Assembly: GCA_029207755.1 (NCBI GenBank)
Contig: JARCOQ010000004.1
Span: 35,971,185-36,035,184 of the forward strand
DNA from: Chamaea fasciata
Lineage: Eukaryota; Chordata; Aves; Passeriformes; Sylviidae
Reading direction: 5' to 3'
Length of the DNA stretch: 64,000 bases
The notes under the pieces are model-generated. The model was not told where the DNA came from. It searched no databases and saw nothing but the letters and a program-made list of their open reading frames with translations. Position 1 is the stretch's first letter. Each line of letters begins with the position of its first letter. The position numbers were made by a program, and so were the translations under genes. Below, in pieces: positions 14,130 to 25,113 of this stretch.

Positions 14130-14741
14130 TTAGCTACCATTCCCAAGAACCTCCAGAAACTCGCCAGATCTATCACTGCTTGGACGGAATGCCTGGATGA
14201 TGGAATGAAGAACATAGAAGACATCAGCTATCAGCCCACACAGAAAGTCTGGCAAATGATGTACCAAATATGTACAACACTTACCTAGCAACTGCAGACA
14301 TATGTACACCACTAATACTGGGTTCAAACTCTTGTCAATAATTGAAGGTAGCAAAGCCTGTCTTTTGGAAAGTTGATCAGAGCTCCAATGAGCACTCCCA
14401 TCTGATGTGCTATTAAAAAATATTTCTTTGCTTGTAATGAATTCCAAATGAGAGAAAAAGTCCACACAAAGAGAGGATAGTCCAAAGAAAGACTGACAAA
14501 TATGCCCTTTGTTAGTACACATGCTACCATTGGCATCCTCAGTTTTGTGAATATCCTCATGGATGTCACAGTATTGAAAGGTGATAGCCTGCAGAAGCAG
14601 GACTCTACTGCAACTTCTCAGATACTTGATGTGGGTCAGAAATATCCAAATTTTAAATTCAAGGTAAAGAAACAGCTGAGTATACTGAATGGTGGAGGCA
14701 AATATTGTTAGAATGCTGTTGAATTCATGCCTAGAATACAA
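14130..14741 (-). other. Unexplained 203-codon open frame
   Basis: This is the longest uninterrupted frame in the window. Read on the minus strand it starts MYSRHEFNSILTIF and ends AFRPSSDRSGEFLEVLGNGS. It is rich in L, F, S, I and C and has several hydrophobic stretches, but I recognise no family. The opposite strand at 14133-14275 also reads open for about 48 codons, containing IPKNLQKLARSITAW and DDGMKNIEDISYQPTQKVW, which looks more protein-like than the minus-strand product. One explanation is a decayed coding fragment on the plus strand whose antisense frame stayed open. Chance or a non-coding origin cannot be excluded. I assign no function. Confidence 0.3.
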
Positions 14742-14962
14742 ACTTGCTTGTTTGTTCTCTGGAAAACATCTTCCTCTGAATTATGAAGGCAAGTTATCTA
14801 AAGAGTCTAAACAAAGCAACAAGATCTCGTTAAAGGCTCTCATGAGAATTGTCCAAGAGGCACATGGAAAACAGGTGGATTAGGGGCAAAAAGTGGATTT
14901 GCACTTTTTGCAGTGTAACAATGGGTAATGAACATTATACTGTGCCAGATAAATCAAGCAAG

Positions 14963-15058
14963 GTGCCTTTAAAGACATAAAATCTCCTTTGGGAGATTTT
15001 ATCTCCTTCATGAGATTTTATGGAAAAAAAATGCCTTTTAGCCATAAAATCTCATGAA
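14963..15058. repeat. Four-arm inverted-repeat cluster (ATAAAATCTC motif)
   Basis: The motif ATAAAATCTC occurs four times in alternating orientation. A perfect 11-bp hairpin lies at 14977-14987/14992-15002 with a 4-nt loop. A perfect 17-bp inverted repeat, TTCATGAGATTTTATGG and its complement, lies at 15007-15023/15042-15058 with an 18-nt spacer. The flanks also form a direct repeat: TGCCTTTAAAGACATAAAAT at 14965 and TGCCTTTTAGCCATAAAAT at 15033. This could be a local inverted duplication or the remnant of a small hairpin-type transposon. Confidence 0.85.
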
Positions 15059-17623
15059 AAAGTATGCATGTGCAGCTGAGGAGGAAGAAAGCCGGTGACT
15101 TTTTTTGTACTTTGGCTTTTCTGAAGGAATTTACCTGGACAGATGATAACATTCTCTACCTCACCAGAGTTCTTACTTTTCGATCAAGTGTCTTTTGGTA
15201 CCCTTTAATTTGTATCAGAAACAAGCCTTTGTAATCTGTGGTCCTCAAGGCCTTCCTGCCATCCACTTCCCTGGGGATGTCACCGAGTCATATGTACAAC
15301 CAACTAGTAACCATTCATCTGAAAGTGGGAATATCCCTTGCCATTTCTACAACCATCTTTGCTACCAGCTGTTCCCTTTTATTTGCTGGAGTTTTTCCTT
15401 GATGCCACAAAAAATCCAGAGGCAAAGTTCCCCTAATCCTAGACTAAAGAAAGAGAATTTGGAAGAGAAATTACTCTAGAAAAGGAAAGGAATATAACCT
15501 CTTTTGAAAGTATGTCCAGCATTGTATGATTTCTGCAATTTAGATGTTTTTGAGTGTAAGCTCAAAAATGGAATATAAATTCTGATACACATACAGATAC
15601 ATCTGAATTATACAGACATAGAAATTACGGGGTTTGATATATTTATCCAACTGTATTTGTCTCTTACTTTTTGTACCTCAGTTATGGATCTGAGCTTTAC
15701 AGGCCCAGATCTTCTCAAAAATAGACACATTTCAAATTTTACTAACAAAATTAGAGGAAAATCCATGTAACTGCATTATTATTGCAGTCTGAGATAAACC
15801 TTAATGTGCAGTTAAGAAGTGACATAAGATAAAAACTGTTATACTTGCTGCGTGTCTAGTCAGAAATTCCACCATCCTTATCTCTTTAAAAATATGTATC
15901 TTCATGTAAAAAGACACATATCTCTTTAATAAAGTAAAGATGTTATTATAAGTAAGCCCCTGTCAGCAAAGCTTATCAGCTATGTTACATAAACCTTTAA
16001 TGTAGTAGCAACTATTTCAAAAAGAATACAAAAGCCACATCAAAATAAAAAGAGTAAGACTTACAAACCTAAGGGAATTCTTTCCAACTGGTCACAGAAT
16101 ACAGAACTATCTTTTTATAAAACTCACCCCATTTTACCTAGGTAATGTGGCCCAAATAGCAAAGTACAGTTCTAAAATTATATATTGTTCAAAGATCCTT
16201 ATCAGTTGCAAAGCCAAAGCTGGAGCAGGGCCATATCTGCTGCAGAGACAAGACACAGTGAAGAGTGGAGAGGACAGAGTACAGTGTCTTCCCATTCTAT
16301 TGCTGCTATTGCAAATACTCCCATTCTGTTTGCTACATGAATGTCAGTTTATTATTCAAATGGAACTATGGCATATTGGTATGAAAAAGACTGATACAGA
16401 AAAAAAAATCAGACATTCTGCTGCAGACTTTTTATCTTTTTAGGAAGGTTAATTTTTGAACAATTCAAAGTTCATCTTGTATTTGAAATTTCTAATAATA
16501 TACAAAGACAGGAGAACACAAATAGTCTCAGTACCACTTAAAAACAAGCAAACATACATACAAACTCAGAAGAATAGAGCATAAATCCTTAACTTTCATT
16601 TAGAGACTGAACAAAATCAGCATGCACACCAAACAGGAATGCATATGGCCCCAGACCCCCATTCCTTTCTCAGTGTCAATAAAAACTCAGCATCTCTAAT
16701 GTATGTTTTGAATTTTTTTTCTTAAATGAGGAAGAATGATGCAAATGTTAACATCTAGACTCATCATCTGTACACCAAAGCCCTCATTCATTTGAACATA
16801 CGCTGAAACTTAAGCATATTGAAACAAAGCCCAAGCCTCAGCCAAAATGAATTCAAAATGGCTTAGGTATTAAGACCACAACTTCAAGACCTGCAGGCCT
16901 ATGATAAAATTGAACCATGACCTTTATTTTCCATTCCTCCAAAACCACATGTAAAAGTATCACCATAAAAATAGATGTTAGAACGGTGGTTTCCATCATT
17001 AGATTTTTAAGGAATTTTACAAGCAGAAGTGGTAACTCCCTCTGTAACAAGGAGGTGGGTGTTGTGGTCTGCCCTAAAATCACCTAGAAAGCCATTAACA
17101 GATTTGTTTTCTGTATCTTGTTCTGGAAACACTGCACTGACTTGGGATGCATTTTAATATACATAAAGCTGCTATGCCAAACTCAGGTTTCAGTCCCAAA
17201 ATTAAAGCTAGAGAAGTAGAGCTAATGCTGTTCAGAAATGTATGGAGATGCTTTTGTTTCAGAAATTGTTTTCAAACAGTAAATATAGAGGCTAATGTAT
17301 CTATGCAAGGCAGAAGAAAAGGTTAATCCCTCTAAGAAATTAGGCCCAAACATGTCCCAAACAGCTTTAAAAGAAACATAATGCACTCTGCTTTAGGTAG
17401 ATGTAAGATTTGGCTCAACTAACTAGTAAGATTTTAAAGTGATATTTAACAATAACAATTTATTTACATGATTTTAAGCTGCCTGCACATGAGGAATTTT
17501 CTTTTTGACAACACTACACAATTATCTTATTAGCTTTGAGAAAGACACACTACTAGACTGAAATGACAAACTACACCTGATACTCGCTAATTCATTGCCT
17601 AATATGAGACACCTATATATATT
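15059..17623. other. AT-rich intronic DNA, no gene seen
   Basis: This holds an 8-bp hairpin at 15547-15568 and short plus-strand frames at 15195-15479 and 16147-16443 with no recognisable domain. I see no splice pairs, repeats or RNA genes that I can support. Confidence 0.6.
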
Positions 17624-19823
17624 TTGATATTTGGCTGTTTTTGCCACAGCAAGCATGAAGAGGTCAAGTTTAAAATCTCTGCTGACAGGAGGAAAAGTGC
17701 CAGCAAAACATCAACTCTGGGCATGCAGAGAACAGACTTCAGGCTGCTCAGGGAATTAGTAAGATCCCCTGGAAAAAACATTTTTGCAGATGCTGGGGTG
17801 CATCAGTGCTGGTCACTTTTTATACATCACCTGCAATGGGCACAGGAGCAGCAATTCCTGAATGCTGGAAGTCAATACGGTGAGGCAGAAGGCTGTCTTG
17901 ACTGAGCAGTAATCTTTTCTAGGAAATAAAGCAAGAAAGGGAGGTATATGCCCAGTGGAAGCAAGATCAGGTGACACAGGAAGAATACAGAGATGCTGCT
18001 GCCACTGTAGGGAGAAAATTCACGCAGCCAAAACTGAACTGGAGTTGAAGCCAGCCAGAATTGTGGGGGACAGCAAAAAGAGTTTTTCAAATATATTAGT
18101 GGAGAAATTACTTCAGCCCATAACAGGATGAGGATGGCCACCTCACACACAGGGAAATGGACAAGGTAGAGGTGCTCAAGGCATTCTTTGCCTCTGTCTT
18201 TAGCACAGATGAACCAAGAAGTCTCAGTGCCCAGAGCTGGAGGTCCACAATAAGCAAGAATGATCAATTTCCAGGCGAGCCTGAAAGTGTGGGGGATCTG
18301 CTGCTTCAGCTGGATCCTTATGAATCTACAGGGCCTAATGGAATTCATACAAGAACTCTCAGTGAGCTGGCTGATGTCATGGCAAAACCTCCCAATGATT
18401 TTTAGTGATCTTGGGAATCTGGAGATGTCCCAGCTGACTGGAAGATGGAGAACATTGCCCAAGTTTTAGGGCAAGAAGGAGGACCCCAGAAACTACAGGC
18501 CTGTCAGTCTCACTTCAGTGCCTGGTAAAGTTATGAAGATTATTCTGGGAGGTATTGAAAAAACACGTGAAAGACAATGCAGTCATCAGTCAGAGCCAGC
18601 ACAGCTTCATGAGAGGAAAATCCTGCTTATCAAACCTGATTTCCTTTTATGACAAGGTAACCCACCTAGCTGATCAAGGGAAGCCAGTGGATGTAATCCT
18701 TTTGGATTTCAGTAAAGTTTTCAATGCTCTCTCTCTCATAGTATCCTTCTGGATAAAATGTTCAGCACACAACTGGGTAAACACATCATGGGATGGGTGA
18801 ACAACTGGCTCATGGGTCACGCACAAAGGGCTAAAGTTAATGGGGTGACATCAGACTGGTCACCTGTCACCAGTGGGGTTCCATAGGGCTCCATCTCAGC
18901 CCTGTGCTCTACAACATCTTCATAAATGACCTGGATGTAGGACTGGAAGGGATACTAAGCAAGTTCACAAATGATACAAAATTGGGATGAGCTGTTGACT
19001 CCCTTAAAGGCAGGGAGCGCCTGGAGAGAGACCTCAGCAAATTAGAGGACTGGGCAACCACCAACCATATGAAGTTCAACAAGGGAAAGCAAAAGATTCT
19101 GCTCCTGGGATGGGGCAACCCTGCATGTATGGACAGACTGGGGAATGAGAAGCTGGAAAGCAGCACCATGGAAAGGGACCTGGGGGTCCCAGTCAGCGGC
19201 AAGTTGAACATGAGCCAGCAGTGCCCTGGCAGCATCAGGCCCAGCATTGCCAGCCGGGCAAGGGAGGGGATTGTCCCGCTCTGCTCTAAGCTGGGGCAGC
19301 CTCACCTCAGTGCTGGAGGCAGTTTTGGGCACCAGAGTATAAGAAAGACAAAAAAGCTATTAGAGGTCATCCAAAGGAGAGTAAGGAGTAATGAAGGGCC
19401 TTGAAGAGAAGCTGTACGTGGAGTGGCTGAGGTCATCTATCTAGCCTCAAAAAGAGGAGACTGAGGCAAGACCTCATTGCAGGGGAATTCCTCATTCCTC
19501 ATGAGGGGAAGAGGGGGAGTGGACACTGATCTCTTTTCTCTGGCACCCAGTGACAGTACCCAAGGGAATGGTCTGAGATTGTGTCAGGGAAGGCTTAGGT
19601 TGGATATCCGGAAAAGGTTCCTCACCCAGAGGGTGGCTGGGCACTGGAACAGGCTCCCCAGGGAAGCAGTTGCAGTACCAAGCCTGACACAGTGCAGCAA
19701 GCATTTGGGCAGTGATCTCAGCAGATGGTGTGACTGTTGGAAATGGTGCTGTGCAGGGCCAGGAATCAGACTTGATGATCCTTGTGGGTCCCTTCCACCT
19801 TCGCATATTCTATGATTCTGTGA
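17624..19823 (+). mobile_element. CR1 LINE, longest copy (endonuclease end to 3' terminus), decayed
   Basis: About 2.2 kb of ORF2 is readable in broken frames. It starts at the end of the AP-endonuclease domain (SKHEEVKFKI, where active copies carry an SDH motif). A linker follows with DRRKSASKTSTLGMQRTDF and GVHQCWSLFIHHLQWAQEQQ, then KVEVLKAFFASVFSTDEP at about 18160. The reverse transcriptase follows: LQLDPYESTGPNGIHTRTL, ISQSQHSFMRGKSCLSNLIS, and VDVILLDFSKVFNALS at about 18690-18730. The catalytic FADDTKL box is degraded to FTNDTKL at about 18964-18984 and is followed at once by a stop. The C-terminal region (LRLDIRKRFLTQRVAGHWNR) leads to the CR1 3' end, TTCTATGATTCTGTGA, at 19808-19823. 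CR1 mobilises by target-primed reverse transcription; this copy cannot, having stops, frameshifts and a lost active site. Confidence 0.96.
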
Positions 19824-22800
19824 AAAAATGGCTTTTCCATAAAGAGATCTTTACTATCTGCTGCCCTTTTTGAAGTTTGTGAGACTTCAGGAAGCAATGC
19901 ATTTTCATTTGGGTACCTTAATGTAGATTTGGGGCCAAAGTTTACCGCATGCATCTGAAAATGCTAATGTAATTGGATACGACAAGGCATAAACCTTTGC
20001 TTAAAAAAAATCCCACTGGGTGTATTCTGTATTTATTTCACTCATTTGAGTTATAATTCAAGTTGCGTATAATAAAAAGCACATATGTGCTTGATTGGCA
20101 AAACTCCATGGTACTTAGTTATAAATAATGAGTCTTAAAAAGTAGAATTTGGGAAAATAAAAACACTTAAGATCACAAATTGTTTTAGATGTTCAGTGTG
20201 TCTGAGCCATGCACTTTTAGAAGAGCTTACAAAAGACAGTTACAACCCCACTACAAAACCGTGAAAACCCTGGCAAGCTCCTGGCAAAAACAGTGCTATT
20301 AATGTCATGCATCTCCTCTGCTGCTTGATCCAGCTCTCCTTTCCCAGCAACACTGCCAACCAGGACTGCCACCTGCTGACCACCTTCTTGCTGGGTCTTA
20401 AACTGCAGAAGTAATTAATTAGCACAGGGGGTGGCAGACAGATTAGATGGACTGAGAATATCGAGTTTGGAAACAAAGTGTAAGGTTTCTGTTCAAAGAA
20501 GAAAATTTTCATTACACGTTTTAAAGGAAAGGGAAAATTAAGAATGTTAATCTGTCCTAATGCATTACACCTGAAAAATGGCTCTATTACTGAGAAATAT
20601 TGCAAATTTATCTGTAAATAACTGTAAGATACAGATCTAATTTAAGGAAATCTATATATTCAGGAAATAAGTAATCCCCCTAAGAGTAAAATATTTTATA
20701 ATCACTAAAATAATCCACAATTAAAATATCCGATAAATGCACTCTCAAAAGGAGAAAGATGTTTTTTATTATTTTACCAAATTACTGTTAGCCTGCATTA
20801 AAAAAAAATGTAGAAATGTAGAAATGTAGAAATTTCTGTGTAGAAATGGAAGTAGCATATTTCAGCCTCATATTTAGAAATAATGCATATAAGACTTCAC
20901 TAATAAAATTTAAAATATATATTACCAATATCATAACAACACAAAGGTAAATCCAAATAAACATTATAAAAATAAATTATTGAAGCATATTCTGAAATAT
21001 AAACATATTCTCTACTTTCAAGTGAATCTTTAATACTCAGTCTCTGGTAACACTACATTTCCCTCAGGGATTGATTATGTGAATCTGTAATGTATAAAAA
21101 AAGTATGAAGCACAGCTGAAAAAAGGACCAGAAATCAGACTCAAGTTTATTATAACTAGAAGTTATACCAACTACCATCTTCCCTTCTAACTTTCTTCAG
21201 CCTGTAATTACATGACAACAACAAAACCTACAAATATAATCTTTGAAACTGTCTACACTTTCAGACTCTAAGAAGAATTGTAAATTGAAAGAGCAAACAA
21301 GTTCCCCTGCAATGAGCCATACTTTGTGGCAATATTTTAGGAAGAAATATTTCATGGTAACACATACAGGTCCTGATGTTCTCATTGGAGCCACAGCCAT
21401 CACATACATCTGAATATTTAATATGCTGACAAACAGTCATGACAAATCTTTGTTCCTATCACACAAGAAATTTTTGAAGACAATGGTCTCAGCATTCAAC
21501 TAAAACAGTAAAAATAACAACACAATATCTCACAGCCCATGTTCTTATGGAAATTCTTCATAGTTTTAAAACTGCAGAAATACATCAATCAAGTATTCCT
21601 AAAGTGTTTCCACCTTTAACACACCTAGAACTTGATAAATATGCTAATGTTGTTCTGCACCACGAATACACACATTCACAAAGACCCATCAAAAGTTAAT
21701 ACATCTGTTATTTGATTACTTTCTGTGTACAGAAGTGTGTTGATTTTCAACTCTTTAACATCATTTGGGTTCTTTACAGCCTGAATATAAGTTTTATATA
21801 TGGGATGGAAGCAGGGACTTGCTGCCAGAGGAGATACAAAGAACAAAAAATGAGTTCTTTCAAAAGATTTTTATCTTATTCATTTTGAGGCAAGAACTTA
21901 TACAGTAAGTTGCTGTCACTATTTCTTATATTGGAGGAAAGGTTGCTTGAAGTGCTAATCTGATGATCTGAGGAGTTAAATCCATAAGCTTATACACACA
22001 GTGCAGGAAGTAGGCTATTTTTCTTTTATACCTCAAATAAAAAGCAAACTCTGTTTATCTTGAGAGATCGAAGAGATCTTCCTATTTGGAATTGCTACTC
22101 TGTACCTTATACATTTTGATATATAATCTGGTATAAAAAATACTTCCTAGCATCAATGTGATATCAAATGAATCAACTTCAGAACATATATGAACTGATG
22201 ATTTTAACTTCTCCTCATCTTAGTGTTTTGTCTTTCTAGGGAAGACCTCTCATTGTTTCAATAAATATTACACACCTGGAAGTGGATTATATAAACAAAG
22301 AAAGAGATAGCAATGCACTAACCACCCTAATGCACACAGAATCTGCTGCAATTTTCCTTTTCACTGAAAAGGCAGTATGAAATTACAAGTGGGAGATCTG
22401 ACAAATTATTATCTCATTTTCTGCTGCTGAGAGTTTGTTATGATCCCTGTGAAGCAATGTGCCTCATGATTTACCCATTTGGCTGCAGCACTGGCATTCC
22501 CCCATCAAGACAGTTTCCATACTCCCATTGCACTGCTCTTCCCTACCATTGATCCTCCCTGGTACACATCTGACTTTGACTACCGTGTGTGGTCTCCTGT
22601 CAGATCTCACTGAGCAGTGTGTCTCTCTCCACCGGTTGCCTTCTGGGGAGACTCCTATCAACTGTGCTCTTATATGCATCTGACAACTTTATTAGCTGAC
22701 TCTGATAGTGCTTCAGAATATCTTCACAGTGCACAGACCCTTCCTCAAACAACCCCACCTTTGTAGTTGATTTAGAACAAATCATTCTATGAACACTTCA

Positions 22801-24450
22801 GCTTTTATACTCAATAATAGGATTGAAATTAAGAGAAATTTCACATTATGTGCAAGCCGGGGGTTAGTTTTCATGTTTGGGCTCAAAAAATCAATTCTGG
22901 ATTGATTTTTGTGTATATATTGTTATTGTCAGAGGATTAATTGATGAATTTTTCATTTGATGAGTCAGGTGAAACAGGCTCCAAGACACACAGTGAGGAG
23001 AATTTAAATTTATCCTACTTCTTGTTGTGGTGCAGCAACACTGAATTGTGGTATTTTGTTAGATTTTTCCTGCTCAAAAACAATGTTTAGAGTACCTTTG
23101 AGTGCAAAGCTGAATTTTTGAGTATATGCAAATCCCACACATTTGTCTGAGTTAGACGTTTCTGAACAGATATTCATTTTGGTGGGGGTTTTGGTGGCTG
23201 TTTTTCTTTTTCTTGTTGTAGTTTTTGTTGCTGTTGTTTGTTTTACGAGAGCACCCTTTAGTTTTAAATGTTCTGTGTAGATTTTCACATTTTCTATCAT
23301 TAAAAAATATTTGACATTCAGACTTTGGAAATACAACCTTAGATTAGCACAAGAAATCTCAATCCAATTGAAAGTATAATCTCATGCTTCACTTATACTG
23401 CACTAGAATTTCTTTTACCACAGCTTTCAAATGAAAAAACTTACACTCTCACATGTAAAGTTTACCTTTTTCTGTTCTAAACTTGACATTAGAAGTTGAT
23501 ATTTCAGTCTCTGATACACTGCAGTGTCTTGGTGTAAAAACACAATTGATGAAATTGTTTAAGCTCAGAGTTCCTCTAGCTTATCTGCTGAACACAACGG
23601 ACCAAAAGTGCTGTGCGCAAACAAAAAACACAGTCTATTTGTAAGTTGCTGCTATTAAACTCCCCCAGTTCTGATTGGCTCCATATGAAATACTGGTTTC
23701 AAGGCAACAGAGGGGTGTGATGCTTGCTCTGAGTTTCAGATGAGTCTGCAAAGATTTATTAAATAACCTGGCATGTCTGAAGTATAGGAAGTGCAAATAT
23801 ATTTTCCCAGGCCAGAAGAGGAAGAAAAAAGATGGCACATGAAGTGCGCTTATAATCCAACATAAACCTCCCTCAAAGTTCAGGCAGGTTTGCCTGAGCA
23901 TTAGAAAGCAATCCGGTACAGAACAGGCTGCAATCACTGACAAACACCAGAAAGACAAGGGTGTTCAGTTACTGTGGATGAAAGGATAACCAGAAGCAAG
24001 GATAATCTCACAGCTAAGAGAAAGAGCACATAAATATACAGATCTTTCTCAAGCAGTCACAAATTCATCTAGACTGTGCTCTTCCAGCACCTTTCTATAG
24101 AAAGATCCACATATCATATGACAGCAAACAGCAATTCTTAACTGCTATCTAATACAGGCATTTTAGCAATATTGGGGAAGCCCCCAAGAATCAACTCTGC
24201 TCCTTACACAGTGCTGTAGAACACACCAGAAGTTCTGTCTCCTACAAAATCAACACCCAAATTTTTGCTGAGATCCACAGAGAAAGTACTACTAAATGAG
24301 ACAAAGAATGATCAAGCCAAACAAAGGAACGAAAGCAAGACGGATTAAAGACAAACGAGATGGTCCAGAAGTAAAACCAGAGTTTAAAGATCAAGCTGAG
24401 AACTGGTCTGCAAGTCATTATATCCACTCTTCATGATATCTGAAAATACA
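19824..24450. other. AT-rich intronic DNA, no gene seen
   Basis: This contains a minus-strand 121-codon frame (20240-20605) with no recognisable domain, a 16-bp palindrome at 20077-20092, a short 8-bp tandem repeat at 20808-20832, a GC-richer patch at 22440-22690 with small overlapping frames on both strands, and a T/G-rich stretch at 23175-23250. None looks like an exon. Confidence 0.6.
20808..20832. repeat. Tandem 8-bp repeat (ATGTAGAA, about 3 copies)
   Basis: Three contiguous copies of ATGTAGAA are followed by a related GTAGAAAT a few bases later (20839-20847). It is a small minisatellite-like tract. Confidence 0.75.
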
Positions 24451-25113
24451 TGGCAGTCAGAGGAACTCCCAGGTGACAGAAAAAGGAGAATCACTGCCTA
24501 CAATTAAAAAGGGTAGAAATGAGAACGCTGGGAAGTCCCCCCAGCAGTCAGCCTCACCTCTCTGCCTAGGAAGACCATGGATTCTCCTAGGAGTTGTCTT
24601 AAGGCACATGGAGGACAGGGAGGAGATTGGAGAAAGCCAGCACAGCTTCCCCAAGAGAAAATCCCGTTTGACCAAACTAATGAGCTTCTGTGATAGGTGA
24701 GTACATCAGTGTAAAAGGGAAGAACTACAGATGTCATTTATCTGGACTTCTGTAAAGCCTTCATCACAGTCCCCTAAAAACATCCTCCTCTTTAAATTTC
24801 AAAGAGACAGATTTTATGAGAGAACTTTTAGATGGATGAGGGTGGTTAGACAGTCACATCCAGAGGAATGTAGTCAATGGCTCAGAGTCCTGATGAATAT
24901 CAGCGACAAGTGGAGACTTTCAGAGGTCTGTAGTGGGACCATTGCTGTTTAATGCCTACATTCATGGCACAGATGAAGTGATCAAATGCACTTTCAGCAA
25001 ATTTGCAGATGACACCAAGCTGAGGGGTGAAGTCGACAGTCCTGAAGGACGGGATGCCATCCAGAGGGACCCAGACAAGCTCAGGAAGAGGGCCTCTGGG
25101 AACCTCATGAGGT
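24451..25113 (+). mobile_element. CR1 LINE, internal reverse-transcriptase fragment
   Basis: This internal CR1 segment is truncated at both ends. It opens with the WQSEELPGDRK equivalent and reads through frameshifts into a degraded copy of the conserved YLDFCKAFDTVP block near 24735-24775; the Asp of that block is replaced, reading KAFITVP. It then reaches an intact catalytic box, SKFADDTKL (FADD codons at 25002-25013), and ends RASGNLMR at 25113. It lacks the CR1 3' terminal repeat, so the 3' part was deleted or interrupted at 25113. It belongs to a different, more diverged subfamily than the 17.6 kb copy. Confidence 0.9.

Noticed and set aside
17872..18462. 196-codon minus-strand frame
   Set aside because: Antisense of the CR1 ORF2 sequence, which explains the openness.
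18909..19332. Minus-strand frames of 96-112 codons
   Set aside because: Antisense of CR1.
20240..20605. 121-codon minus-strand frame
   Set aside because: No domain recognised and nothing supporting transcription; length is within what a 64-kb window can give by chance or near chance.
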